A stretch of DNA of 64,000 nucleotides from Synchiropus splendidus (lineage: Eukaryota; Chordata; Actinopteri; Syngnathiformes; Callionymidae): the NCBI RefSeq assembly GCF_027744825.2, contig NC_071345.1:8639501-8703500 (forward strand), in the 5' to 3' direction. Shown piece by piece: positions 14,701-27,650 of this stretch; within the stretch, counting starts at the first letter, position 1; each line of letters begins with the position of its first letter. Below the pieces are notes generated by a model, which had not been told where the DNA came from, did no database searches, and saw nothing but the letters and a program-made list of their open reading frames with translations. A program made the position numbers and the translations under genes.

Positions 14701-17308
14701 GTCAAAACATTTGGTTTGAAAACACCCCACTGTTTTATCAAGTTTGATCCTTAAAGTACTGCAGTAATGCAGTAACTCATTGAAGACATGAGGAACAAAG
14801 GGCTTTTCATGACAGATTCATTACGTTGTGTGCGTCCACAGACCAACCTGCCGATCTTCAAGCTGAAGGAGTCCTGCGTTCGTCGGCGATACAGTGACTT
14901 TGAGTGGCTGAGGGCTGAGCTGGAGAGAGAAAGCAAGGTGAGTGTCGCTGCTGAAGCAACTCGCAGAAGCTGTTTTAACAATTTTCTCAACAAATGTTGC
15001 TGATCGTTGTCAGGCAAACTGTAAACTGGTTTTGTAATTCAATGTATTCCCTGCTGCATGTTTGACTGGAGTTGATTGTAAAAACCCTTACACTTTGACG
15101 ACTATTTTTAGAGTTGAAAGCTTTCGTCGTAAAAATAGGTTTTGTTGTTGGGTGCCAGTCCTGTGGTTAATGGGCTTTTAATTACCGTCGCCACTTTGCT
15201 GTGTGGGCTTGATTCTCCAGGTGGTGGTCCCACCTCTCCCGGGAAAAGCTCTCATCCGACAGCTTCCATTCAGAGGGGACGACGGAATATTTGCTGACGC
15301 TTTCATCGAGGAGCGGCGACAGGGTCTGGAGCAGTTTCTCAACAAGTAAGCCTGGCGAGGTCACAACCAGCCGCCTCTGCTTTTTTAACTCACGAGAATA
15401 ATCGAATAAACTTTCTCACTTTCCGCGAGCTGCTCTCGCTGTCTTCGACAGTTATTTCTTATAATTGACTGACAAAAGGACGAGAAGAGTTCCAAAGTGT
15501 ACATCGTTCTTCTTACATTTGTTTTATTTTGGCTGTGTAATTTATGATAATTGCAGCACAAATTACAGCTCGCCAGGGTTGCCATGTGCACCTCTGTTTA
15601 TTTTTGATCCAGCGGTCCCCGTGTTCACGCGATGAACAAAAAAAGTTACAATGCGATCCTAATTATTTGCTTTGATTGCAGACATGGCCGGTATCTTTGT
15701 TTCATGTGCAAATGTGTTGCGTCGGAATGTTCCATTTCAAGGCTATAAATATGGTTTTCAAGACGACCAGAAAGTTTTGCAGCACCTGTTGATCATTCCA
15801 TTGTTCTGCTTTAATTACGGGACTTCTGTTTTTGCTGTGATTGGACTATTAAAATATAAATGCGTCGAAAATAAAAACGTCTAGCTTTCAGGGAAACAGC
15901 CAGGGATGCTACCTGAACATCTCCCAAACTTCCTGTGTTTGGCCTGGTTATGATCTGTGACAGAATATTAAGGACTCACAAAATGTTAGGATACTCGTAT
16001 ATCAAATTTCTACTTGAGAATTCTTGGGTCTCAGGTGCAGCAAATTATTGTGGTCGAGGTCTTCTGACTCACCCGGGCGACTCGTGTCAGCGCAGCTCTG
16101 CCGGAGATGCTGCGGAAGAATTACTTGAGTCATTTAACCGCCAGGAGAATGGAAAGTAATTTCAAATGTCAGACCGACTTGTGCTTCTTGACTTTGTACT
16201 TTAAATTGTAATCTGTTCAGAATGGCCACCACAGATTTGTTTACTGCAAATATCTGAGCAAAGTGAGTCCGAGAGTCTACTTTCATTTTCAAATTCTATT
16301 TGTATGTCCGTCCAAAAGTTTGCATTCACAAGGGACTGAATAGACCAGGCAGGATCAGAAATTATTATGTAGAAGGTACAGTGAGTGTCAAGTGTTGGAC
16401 CAAGAATGTCTGAGAGGACAGACAGCCATTGTGGGATATTTATGTGTGTATTCCCGTCTGTATGTTGTCCACGCTCCCATTTCAGTAAATGTCCAACCGT
16501 GTTTTTGCAGTGTGTCTCTCAGCAGGTATAACATGTTTAACATGGTGGTTGTCTCCTTGAGACCCATTTATGATCCCTCTATGTACGAAAATATACCCGT
16601 CTGTTTCAAGCGACGTTGCCATTATTGATCACATGCTTCCATGCGCTCTTTTATGTTGGTATTAATACCCTTCAATATATACACCAGTGGGAGTCAAACG
16701 TTTATGACAACCCGAAAACCAACATGGTGACTGTGGAAGAGGTTGTGATAGTGTGTGGACCACTTGCACAAAAGAGAGAAACGGAGGCAACGTTGTATGA
16801 GGCGGTGAGGCCGTTAAATATATCTCGACTGGAGGACGGAGAATTTCCGCCATTGCTATGTCTTTTATGTCTCATTCGAGCTAAGTAGCGAGCTGTAACA
16901 GCAACTCTTCCCGCCACTGTTTCCGGTGGTACTGCTCCATTTGGTCTATATCCATAAGCTTTGTGGAAAATGGCAGAAATATGGACGAGATAAACGTAGC
17001 GCATGATCAGAAGGCTCCGTCCGGATCCGTAAGAAACGTTGAGCATAAATGGGCCTTTATAGTGAAGCCACATAACATAAGAATACATTTTGATAATGGG
17101 CTGTCGATAAAATTCTTGAATGGTGGTTCCAAAAAAAGTTGCCTCTCTTGATATGTTTTCTGATATTCTTCACGTCTTCTTCCTGTCTACTTTGTGTTCC
17201 AGGGTGGCCGGTCACCCTCTGGCCCAGAACGAAAGGTGCCTGCACATGTTCCTACAGGAGGAGTCCGTAGACAGGAACTACACCCCATCCAAAGTCAGAC
17301 AAGCTTAA
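5721..17308 (+). CDS. snx3: Sorting nexin-3
   Basis: SNX3 is a PX-domain protein that binds PI3P on early endosomes and works with retromer to retrieve cargo such as Wntless and the transferrin receptor. Coding exons are 5721-5882, 14842-14937, 15221-15345 and 17203-17308; all joins are GT-AG and in phase, giving 162 aa, the same as human SNX3. The ATG at 5721 is chosen because MADTIADTRRL aligns with the vertebrate N-terminus; the frame stays open upstream but has no other ATG. The PX domain spans about residues 28-151. The PI3P contacts known in SNX3 are present: Arg70 and Tyr71 (in RRRYSDFEW), Lys95 (PPLPGKAL) and Arg118 (FIEERRQGL). The C-terminus YTPSKVRQA favours SNX3 over the paralogue SNX12, as do the neighbours. 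Intron 1 is about 9 kb, very long beside the other introns. Confidence 0.97.
5883..14841 (+). other. snx3 intron 1, no exon recognised
   Basis: This 8,959-bp intron starts GTGAGCC and ends TGCGTCCACAG. I read both strands for conserved protein segments and saw none. It is AT-rich with short homopolymers (poly-T near 8827, poly-C near 9002-9012, poly-T near 13380-13393). A stretch around 11490-11960, beginning after an A-rich run, resembles a dispersed fish repeat (cttatttaatcccacccttcaccc wording), but I am not sure of that. No RNA gene was recognised. Confidence 0.6.
15346..17202 (+). other. snx3 intron 3, no exon recognised
   Basis: This intron begins GTAAGCC, so exon 3 ends in AA and the Lys128 codon is completed by the first G of exon 4, and it ends TTCCAG. 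Overlapping open frames of 60-130 codons occur on both strands near 16660-17090, but they have no motifs and are mutually antisense, which is expected by chance. Nothing else is seen. Confidence 0.6.
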
Positions 17309-17874
17309 AGAATCAATGAATGGCTCGGCCCGACCCAACAACCCAAAGCTCTTCTCACCTCTCCAGGTTCCTGTCAGACGATAAACATTTCAGTGACAAC
17401 CGCACTCCTCACTACTACAGATCATTGCCCTCTTTTCTTTTTAGTTCACCTCGCAATTTGTTCGTTTTCTCAAGAATGTTCATGACACTTCTATGGTCGA
17501 AAGAATTTTATAGTCCTTTCTCTTTATGTCTGAAAAGCCACTAACATTGATATATATATTGTATTTATCATTAGTTATGTCTGAATATATTCATTTATAA
17601 AGTAACATTGTACGAGTGATTGATGTATGCAAAGCTCTTAGGAAGAACCGCCAAGTTCTTCATCTTGTATTTGGCATGTTTCGACACGGTGACTTTAAAA
17701 TCGCCTCCTCACCCCCACTTTATACAATGACATGTGAATTTGTGCAGTTATCGTGAGGATTTTCTAGAAAGGAGGACAGATTTACTCAGAGGGAAGTGCA
17801 GTATTTCTACAGGCGATATGCATTTTGAGATTTGTATACTGCTGTGCCATTTTTGTTTATTTTGAAGATTTTCC

Positions 17875-17880
17875 AATAAA
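17875..17880 (+). terminator. Polyadenylation signal of snx3
   Basis: A canonical AATAAA lies 567 bp after the snx3 stop codon, in a T-rich context (ttttccaataaaacagg). It is the first good signal after the stop and would give a 3' UTR of about 590 nt. It faces the nr2e1 3' end. Confidence 0.65.
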
Positions 17881-17899
17881 ACAGGTGAAACGTTCACAT

Positions 17900-19255
17900 G
17901 CACAAGCACATTGGTGAGTTTTTATCTCCTTCGACTGCTGGTGGACCACCTTCACTCTTCACCCCAATGCCACATCTGATTTTGTGTCGGTTCTAGTCTT
18001 CTGGTCCACTTGTTTTCTGCCTCTTTTCAATATTTCCAAAGCTTACCACTGTGGTCACCACTGGCCCATCCGAGTCCATCCTCCCTCTTGTTTTGTTTCA
18101 CCATTGGGTGTGCTGTTGAAATTGTTTGGGTGCGATGGTTTTGAGGGACAATGGTCATGGACCAGGTTATTTAAAGATTTGACCTAGTTCAGTCACTAAT
18201 GGCCATCCTGGCTATCTGACTCTTTAGTGTTGAGATTTCTGTCTTAGATGGAAGTTTTCTTTTAGGTTTTCCTCACAGCTTACCTAGCCTTATACAAGGT
18301 TATTCGCATGCACTGCTAAAAATGGTGTCATTAATCACGTGACCCAATTTGACCCTAGCTGAGGGATAATGGCAAATATGACGGACCATGTAAACATGTT
18401 GGCTCTTTTGTGTCAAACAAGTGGTGCCAGAAGTGGGATGGTCAAACTGGGGGAGGCTATTTGGAGTGTCTGTGTTGGAGTGGTGTGTCTACGTGCGTAA
18501 AAAATAATTTAACTTTCTTTTGAAACCCAAGAGATAATGATGCATGAGTATATGGGGCCGATGGCAAACTAGTGATGGAAACTGGTTCTTGACCAGTCTG
18601 AGACCATGGGGTGCATTGGGTGCAGTATGCGATGGACAGATTAGTACACGCCTTGTGTGCCATGAAAACCGTTCTAATAGTCGCTCAGATTCACAAGCTT
18701 CCAAGGCTCCCAAAAGACCTGGTTTTATCCCACCATCCATCATTCCGTCTTACTATGGACTGTGTCCGGACCAGAAGATAAAGCTGGTCTTTCCACAGGA
18801 GGTGATGGCACCAATCCTGATTGGACATGATCATTGCCTCAAGAGAGAGAGAGAAACCATCATCATGGCCATACCTTGGAAAGATGGACAAGCCATCTCC
18901 CATCACCTCAAGATACCAAAGTACCTGATGAACCAGATCTTATTTTCGCTAAGGGTTGGATGTCGATGTTGATATCCTGCGCTACTTTTTGTCAGATTGC
19001 ATACTTTGGACAGCATAAGCTCAGCCACAGTGGCGATAACCACCGCAGCCAAGAGCGATGGACAGATAAAAGGTGGCCTTAGACCCCTGGTGTAGTGAGA
19101 GGGGGTACCCAGAACCCAGCTCTGGACCCTTCCAAGGTTCCATCGTCAACCTTCGATCGTTCCTATCCTAATTCGCTTCGACAGGATCGAGTGACAAGAC
19201 ATAAGGAAAGAAGCAAAGGAATGGTTTTGTATCTCAGCTATATTAAATTGCTGAC
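17900..19255. other. Short intergenic gap snx3-nr2e1, with one orphan open frame
   Basis: The 3' ends of snx3 (plus) and nr2e1 (minus) face each other across about 1.4 kb. Inside is a plus-strand open frame at 18544-18972 (142 codons) whose later half has mixed, protein-like composition, with a KLVFPQEVMAPILIGHD stretch. I do not recognise a family, and there is no clear splice or promoter context, so I do not call it a gene. It could be a decayed retroelement fragment. Confidence 0.4.
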
Positions 19256-19261
19256 TTTATT
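19256..19261 (-). terminator. Candidate polyadenylation signal of nr2e1
   Basis: Reverse-strand AATAAA (plus-strand tttatt) lies about 630 bp beyond the nr2e1 stop codon. Other weaker variants may exist nearer the stop. The position is plausible for the known long nr2e1 3' UTR but unproven. Confidence 0.45.
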
Positions 19262-19890
19262 CTTTTAGTTACAACCTTTAAATAGTTATAACTGCTGATA
19301 TTCACAACAAAGATAAAAACAGTCAAAACGCTTCCAAGTGCTGAACAATATTTGATCAATATCAGTGTTAGTGTTAACTTCACAGAGTCCACCTTTATAG
19401 ACATTTTTAACGTTGCGCTTCAGAACCCAGCGCAGGCACACAGACGGGACAGCAACCACGTAAAGACACCATAGACCTCATTGCTAGTAAGGGTCGCGGG
19501 CTGCCTGTTCCTCTTTGCGTTTGGTTGCAGCACCCGGTCGAAGGACGGCGACTAGCATGCCCTTTTTTTGTTTTTTTGTTTTGAACACATGCGTCGTTTT
19601 TGGTTTCCTTCATTTGGGGATTGAACACAGCAATGCATGATTGAATTGGTCATCAAGCTCATTGGTCTCAAGTTTGTATCAAATAGGTTCTCTCCAGGAT
19701 CGACGGCGGGTTTCCTATACAGGTGAATCTAGCATGACGGTTACATCCTACCTAGACTGACTGTTATCAGGCTACACAGTGGGTTGCAGCTGTCGCAGTC
19801 TTTCTCTTGAGCTAGACGCGCTATTCTCTTAAATAGTCGCTCGAGAGTGTCTGTGAGTCTTCTTCTTCCTGGTGAGCCGCTGGAGGTGAT

Positions 19891-21238
19891 TCATATATCG
19901 CTGGACTTGTACATGTCAGAAAGTAGCCGTGTGATTGGGACGTTGCCGATAGTCTTCTTGAAGAAAACCTCTTCGATGGTGGACGGACTCACGGAGCGCA
20001 GCGCTGGCAGCAGGAGGAGGAGCTTCCCGAAACGACACGGCTGAGTAGGGTACCTGCGGAGAGGCAATCATGGTATTAAAACTTACTTCTTTCGTACATT
20101 ACAAAAGATCTAGAAATGGAGGGCCTGCCGAAACTCTATGGGACTCATTCCCATACCATAAATTGGTTTGAGGTCCTGTACTCTACCCTATAGTCTTCTA
20201 CCATGGTACCCAAATGGATTCCCAATTTGATGCTGGTTGGGGTTTTTCCCCTGGATTATTTTTTCCCCTCAGCACAGAGGTGTCTCCGTTGGGGGACAGA
20301 TGGATGACAGAGCACATTGTACGTCTTTCCTGGTCTACCTTAAGAGGCACAGGGTTGGGGATGACACTGCGAGTCAGACTACTCGTGTGTTTGAGTAGAA
20401 AACCCAGTGTAGGGAGCCCCTATCCTGCTAAAGCACTGGGGAGAACCCTGACCTGGTTCCTACACTTTGCTCAGTGTGAGCTGTTGTTTTCCATTTTGGT
20501 GCCCAAACAACCTAGTTGGAGAATAGTATTGACATTTCATCACTAGATATCTGAGGTACCCAGTTACTCTTGAGTCAAAGCAGGGTAGATCTCAGTCTCT
20601 GCCCTCTAACATTTCAAAGAATGTAGGTGAAAGCGATGCATGTTACCTGGTGTGTATGTAGCTGTTTAGCGTTAGCTGTGCCTCGTCCTGTAGTGCTGCG
20701 ATGGCACTGGCGTTTCGGAAACTTCTGAGCTCAGTGCCGCCGTGAGCTGGAACTGCGACACACAGTCATGGTGTTAACAAAAGAGATGCATGAACGTTAG
20801 CGGCTAATTTGACCTCCAAGCTGCTCACCGGCTTTAAATGTGACGATACACTTCAAGCAGGCGAACTCTGTGGCGTCCAGGCGCATCTGTCTGAATCGGG
20901 TCACCACCTCCTGAAGCGCCTGGATCTCAGACATGATCTTGTTCATCCGCTGAGACTCTGTGTTTTCTGTGTTCATTCCTGGGGTTTTGACACAAGGAGA
21001 GTCACGCAATGTCGCAGCCAACGGAGTCAGAATGTTGGCTGAGATGAGCCACCTGAAACAGCCAGGAGTGTGGTGGAGTCCACGGGGATGGCCCACTGCG
21101 CGATGCCCAGGACGAAGAGTTCCCGCCAGGCATCCTCCAGTAGTATGAGCTGCAGAGGAGCGTGAGTGTGGTGAGCTTTCATATGCACACTCAAACCTAC
21201 CTAACAGGGTTAGGTCAGTGACAATAAATGTAAAAAAA

Positions 21239-21298
<60 letters not shown>

Positions 21299-24200
21299 AT
21301 AATATATTATATATATATTAATGTAATATATTAAGTAATCTTAATTATTAGTTTAAATACCAGCAATACTCCAAAGTGTATTGAGCTGACTAAATTTGAA
21401 AGATGAGCTAGAATATGAATGAAATTCTGACATTGATACAATGGAAATTATAACATGTTATAATATGAAAGACAATCATTTGTATAATTGAGGTTGGTAA
21501 TCGTACGATAAATTATAATTGCACTACAGTCATTGTTAATAATTAACTGCAATACACAAATACTAAAAATATTTATATGGATAGCAATATTATAGTATCG
21601 CTCCAGTAATATTGATAATATAGAATAATAATAAACATTTTTCACACACTTGAAATAACTGTTTTAAATAAAGCAAAAAAAAGAGTAAAAAGTCATGATA
21701 TTTATTAGTACCTAATATACCTAGTATTACTACTACTACTAGTAATTCCACTAGAGTCCTGATAACATATATGAAATAGAGGAGTCATCATAAAATCTTT
21801 TTGAATAATCCTGAATAATTATTTCCATAATTGCATGTAAAAACTATGTTGATACTTTTGGATCATCAGACAAAAAAATTAAAAGACTGAGAATTTATAT
21901 TCATTTTTCCGAAGTAGTGATAATAATGTTAGTATGAAGCAACAATGATAAAGGTTGAGAACATTATCGTGAATGCGTGTGTTTTGAATGATTTCAATAT
22001 ATAAATCATGCTTTTATTTTAAAATCTTATTACAGCTATTAAATATGTACAGATGAAATATTGTTTTTTCTTTTTAGTCATGTATATTTGAAGTGAGAGG
22101 GTCAATTGTCTTTTAAATGAATGAAGTAAAAGTAAGCCTGTATGGGAACGTGGGTATTGATGCATTGTCTGACTCACCTGGTCGGTCAGGGGAAGCGTGG
22201 AGAAGGCGGGGACACTCTTGGCCCACTTGATGCTCATGAACAAGAGTCGTGCGGCCGACTCACACACCGACTCGGTGGCCACCTCGTACAGGTACATGGG
22301 CGTCCCGCTGACCTCGTGAGGATACTGCGGGACAAAGTACTGTTGTTATTTCCCTGCGGTTTTTGTTTACAGCCAAGGTCAAATTCCAAGCCACAGCGCC
22401 TGCTCTGACGGTCATTAGTGGGGCTTGTGGTGGATTTCCCGAGAGAAATCTAATTGGCGGATTATATGCTTGTTAAGCAGCGCAAGAATTTCAACTTCTC
22501 ACCCTCGCAGCGGAAAATAATCCCAGAATTACAGAACTTTAAAATATAACGGAAATCGGCGTCACGTCTGTCAGTGATTGATGGCTCACCTTTGGGGTGG
22601 GCTGAGCCAGCCCCACGATGGCCTGCCTCTCAGGCGTGGTGGTGACCGAGCTCATCTCCAGGTTGTGGGGCTCCAGCTGCGTGACAGTGGTGAAGAAGGG
22701 GGGTCCGGGCAGGGATGAGCCGGGGAAATGTGTTGATGATCCGTTCACCTCTTTGTGACCCCGGAAATAGAGGGCGACCTGCTTTCGGATGGTGGACGTC
22801 CGGGGGCCCCTCTCATGCTGGACGGCTGTGACACACAATCGGAGCAACACGTGAGCCGAGGTTTCGCCTCAGTAGTGGTTGGTACATTCCGTTTCATTTG
22901 AATTCATCAAAGGAAATCTTTCGTCCCTCAACTTTTGAAACCTTCTTCTGAGTTGATCATTGTTTTCCTTTCAAAGCAATTCTTTTCTAAAGACTGCGGC
23001 AGACGCCACGTAACTTAGCTTCTCTGATCAGAAGGTGACATTTCTGTTGTCATTGTTGCTATTGCACCATGATTTTGCCTTTGAACTGTTAACATAAAAA
23101 ATACTTAAGATTCACTGATTTAGCTTTATTTTGGTTCAGAATAAATTACAATTTAAATAATATACAAATTTAGTTTTAACTGAAATTTCAAAAAAGTAAA
23201 CTTTTTTTCTCAAAAAAAAAAAATCTGCTAAAATTCTTCTATTTTACATGAATTTCCTTCATTATTCTAAGAAAAAACTCTTTGTTTCCACCTAAAAATC
23301 TCATTTTTTCGCTTGAGGTGGAACATAAACTATACATGAATTTGTCAAAAACAATACCTCCCTTTACAAAGTCATCAGTCAGAGACTAGATGTCTTTCAT
23401 GGATGTCGCCAGGTCACATGACTTCGGAATGAAACCACAACGCAGCCCAAGAACCATGAGAGGAAATGGCATCTCCACTCTGGCATGGGAATGTCTAGTG
23501 TCTTGTACCCAGAATTGATCTTATAAGCAACACAAATTGAGCTAAGTGAATTAATGGAGGTTGAAATCTGCTGTACTGTATGTACTTTGTATGTACTTTG
23601 CATATATAGGTTTTTAAATGCTTGTTTGCAAAATAAATGTCCTTTGCAAGACTTATTTAATGATGTATTATTGATATACACAATTATAACTATTCCATTT
23701 AATTTTAAATAACTATTCATTTTGGATTTATAGATTAATAAAGCGTGAGTGGAACTGACAGATCATGGATTGCTGTGTTTGATCTTAAACAGTGAATTCA
23801 ATAACTGCAATATGGCTCATTGAGACTGAAAATATTTCCACCTCATTCCACCATACCCGACTTATTTATGGAGGCTCGCCTCGGAGCCATAGTTTCCCGC
23901 CTCCAAACGCATCATTATAGCGCGTCTATAGCCAAAGTGATGATTCAATTACCGTCTTTATTCATGCTCACTTCCAGACACTTTTTCAATCGGCACGCTC
24001 GGCACTGGTTTCTGTGGGTTTTGTCAACAGGACACCCGCCCTGTTCGGAGAGAAAAGACAGAGAAGAGTGTGAGTGCGAGCGCATCTCAGCTGTTCCGCT
24101 CCCGAGCCGCAGGTGAATCCGTCTTTTCCTACTGCCCCTGAACTGCCCACAGCGCTTGTCGCGGCGAAGTTGCGTTACGCGTGTCCCAACCTGGAGGTTT

Positions 24201-27200
24201 GTAGGGTTTGCGAGCTTTTGCAGAAAATAGAAACGCTCACCTGAGAGCCTGATTTGCAGACGTACGTCCTGTTTCTGCGGATGCTCCGTTTGAAGAATCC
24301 CGAGCAGCCGTCACACGCGTAAACGCCGTAGTGCTTCCCTGAACTGCGGTCCCCGCACACCTTGCACGGGATGTCCAAAATCCGACCTAAAGGAAATACA
24401 AAGAAATAGATTTTTTTTTATTAAATATGTCAAAGAAACGCTTTAAAATAAAAGTTTTTAATACTTCAAAAAAATGTTTTGGAGTGACTTCAAGCGTATA
24501 TTTTTTATTAACACATTTTAACCCCCATTTATATTTTCTCGTTACCTCCCTAAAATAAACTAAACTAGATATGGGGACAATTCTTCGGCTATCGGAAAAA
24601 AAAAAAAAAAAAAATGTTATTCACGTTACCTTTTTCGATTATAGAAATGTATTTGTGGGGAAACAGTACGTAGTACATGCATTTAAGCTTATAAATATTT
24701 GTGTGTAATTCCCATTACTTCAAATTATCAAAATTTGTTCTCTGCTTCGACGTCACATGGGCGTGGCTTATGCCTTCCTTTGCATCTGATAGTCAGGTAA
24801 CCAAGTTAAAAATAAAGAAGAGGCTTGAACGTAATAAAGAATCGCAAACTAAATAAACTCCACTTAAATGTTTGGTCCTGTGGGAAATGTATTGTTGAGG
24901 ATGCTAGTGTCGGATGAATGAGTGAATAAATGGATGCTGTTGTTTGCCCAGTTTTTGGGCGTAAAACAGTGACTTTCAATTCCAAGCGAACCAAACGGTA
25001 AAAACTAAGTAAATGACGTTTAGTTAAGTGAAACTGAAATTTACTTGTGTGTACACGATTATAGAGTAGATGTTTTTGTATCTGGATTTTAGGTTTAGGT
25101 GGCAGTTTCGAACAATGTTTTGGTCTGAGGCCCGTCAACTATACTTATATATAATAATTATGTGGTCAGTCTGCCACTTTCGGATTTTTGATTCGCAAAA
25201 TTTCTGTAATTCTAAATGTAGTTTTTCATGTTCTTCCTTGTAAAAAATGTCAGGTGCACTCGTGCGTCGTAAATCGCAAGTGTACAGCATTTAACTTGGG
25301 GAAACGCATGAAAATATTGATATAATTCTATTTCATGTTCATAAAAAATGCATGAAGTTGTTTTATGCAAATCTTCCAACGTGAGCGCCCATTTCTGTAC
25401 TTTTTTTTTTAAACTTCTTAAATGGCATGTCTGAGTTAAGCGAGCTCATGAACGCAGCATCATCCCGCAGGAAGTCAAATGACGCTCGGTCCCTGCGCGG
25501 GTGTGGAGCGCAGCACTTGGACGTGTTCGATATGAGCCTGGTGTCCGAGAGATGGGACGGTAAAAATGACCATGGGAATCCACTCCGGAGTCCGGTGGGA
25601 AGCGTCATAACTGAACGCCGTGTAAGACAATGGCCGCAGGGCGCACAATGGAGACATTAGGGGAAAGTGTTAACTTAATGATTTTCCTCCATTGAAGCTC
25701 GTCTGACTGCCTGGATCTCGACAAGCTGCCAAGTCCGCCCCATAATGGGACTCGACAGCTGCTTTATCCCGCAGGTCTATAGGCCCGGGATTAGGGAGTG
25801 ACACTGCGCCATGAGAAGAAAGCGCACCAACTAGTTTCACCAAATCAAGTGTATGTAAATGGAGACCAAGTCGAGATAAAAAAAAACAACAGGCGATTAA
25901 AAAAAAAAAAATCTCAAAATTCTGGAGGGAAAACGCGTCAATGTAATTACTCTGACGTTTCGCCACCTGCTCATTGATTCACCAGTGACCCGGCAACAAG
26001 GGTAGCATGGGAATAAGCAGTCAGCAGGAACAACAATGACCACAGGAGAGAATTATCAGGCTTCAATTGACAGATTATTAAAGAATCAGAAGGCCATAAA
26101 GACTTCTGAACCGCAGGCCCTTCAAAATGTCAAGAAACAACCAGGAAGTGTTTCAACTCAAATACCCCCAAACACAGTTTTGCGTTCTTAAATACCAGTT
26201 TAAACTGTTATTTTTCACTTAAACTGTAAAATAGATCATTTTCTTTTGAATTCTGAAAATGAAAACGTGTAAAAAAAGTCTAGAAAAATCCAATATCCAT
26301 CAATATCAGACTAAACGATTATGGTGAAATATAATATTACAATATAATGTGTTTAATGTGCTCGGGCCTAGATGCAGGATTAACAACGGTTATTACATGA
26401 GTTGACACTTAGGTGTAGTAAACCAGAATAACTAATCGACAATTAAAAAAAAAAAAACGACTAAAAGGAGGTGCTCTTTAAATAGGCCAGGGTCTTGAAA
26501 TGAAATTTTCAGGAGCCATTTCAGTAAGTAATGAATGGTTAGATGCTTTTGAAAATGACAGAACAATTTGAACGGTAAATTATTGTGAAATGGAGTCAAG
26601 CGAAATGCGGGACCTTGCTGTGAACTTTTCCATGGCTGTCACAATGAAACGCTCAGTACAATAATCAACATTTAATAAAACAAGGGCAAAACACACCATT
26701 TTGACTTCGTTTCTTGCGTTACTTCTCCCTTTGGTATTTGAAAAAAGTCTCAAAAAGGGCACTGATGTACAGTTCTGTACAGTGTGGCGGTGAGTGGGGT
26801 CAAAAATCAAGACAGCAGTGACAGTTATTGAAAATAAATGTATAAAACGGGCTTTAAAGTCAGTCTGTGAAGTAGTTTTTTATGATTTAATAAAATGCTT
26901 TACCATTTTATTTAGCGTAATAGGTGGGGGTGAGGAGGGGGAATGTATTTAACTTCCCTCTGTGGGGGTCCAATTCGTCTCCATTGTCAGCAGTAATTGC
27001 TGGAAGATATATGGCACATTCTATTAACGTAATCACCATCAGGGAGAGTCACCTGGATATTAAGTTTAGTGTGCAAACCGTGTAAACGCTGCCCAGGCCA
27101 CCCATCTTCAGCATCGCTCACTCATCCTCATCACCTGTTTTCTGCTTCCATCCCATCCAGTTAAACAACCACGGTTGTATTTCAAGCGTGCGACAGCAGG

Positions 27201-27650
27201 TTTGAATATTGTGAACATTCAAGAGCATAAAACAATATCAGACACGAGGCCTCCGTTTCCAGGGGAGGCCACGATTTCTGTCGCCAAAACGACAACATAT
27301 AGTGGAGTTGTGTTTGGAAGCAGTGTAATCAAATGGATTTCTAACAGGTGGCGGAGGGTCACTGACATTAAGCGACAAGTGACGCAGAATTTATTCTACA
27401 ATTTAGGTCATTTCTGTTCAGATTTTTGTTAAAATGTTCGGCATTTACGCGGCAAATGGAAAATAATTATGCACTTTAATCGCTGAAGCTTCACTTTTAC
27501 GCGCTCCCCTGAAATTTAAAATGGGGTTTTCATTGACTCCTGATTTGAGTCGGGGTCTGAGTCGCAGGTCAAAAGCAGGAAAGACTTACTTGATTTGACA
27601 CTGAGAATATCCAGACAGCCACTTGTTGATCCGGCCGGTTTGCTCATCAT
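19891..27650 (-). CDS. nr2e1: Nuclear receptor 2E1 (Tailless/TLX)
   Basis: NR2E1 is an orphan nuclear receptor and transcriptional repressor needed for neural stem-cell self-renewal and for forebrain and retina development. Coding exons on the minus strand: 27650-27590, 24386-24241, 24040-23953, 22825-22590, 22324-22178, 21149-21053, 20978-20829, 20752-20647, 20053-19891. All joins are GT-AG and in phase and give 396 aa from the second of two tandem ATGs (27647; the first is 27650). The DNA-binding domain begins at Cys27 ([15 protein letters not shown]), has the P-box CDGCSG typical of this subfamily, and its second finger is in exon 3 ([16 protein letters not shown]). The ligand-binding domain fills exons 5-9 and ends in the family terminus [11 protein letters not shown]. 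The protein is 11 aa longer than human (385) because exon 1 uses a donor 33 nt further on. An (A)n(TA)n microsatellite sits in intron 5. Confidence 0.97.
21232..21320. repeat. (A)n(TA)n microsatellite in nr2e1 intron 5
   Basis: A run of about 25 A is followed directly by about 18 TA dinucleotides and then by degenerate AT-rich sequence. It lies in the intron between nr2e1 exons 5 and 6. It is likely polymorphic and can form a cruciform. No exon is affected. Confidence 0.95.
24387..27589 (-). other. nr2e1 intron 1, with possible conserved elements
   Basis: This 3.2-kb intron begins GTAAGTC (minus) and ends TTTCCTTTAG. Two parts have higher complexity than their AT-rich surroundings: about 25430-25660, GC-richer with cgcagcatcatcccgcagg, and about 26960-27080, which contains ATTAACGTAATCACC. 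They could be intronic enhancers, but only alignment to other fish would show it. No coding exon was recognised. Confidence 0.4.
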
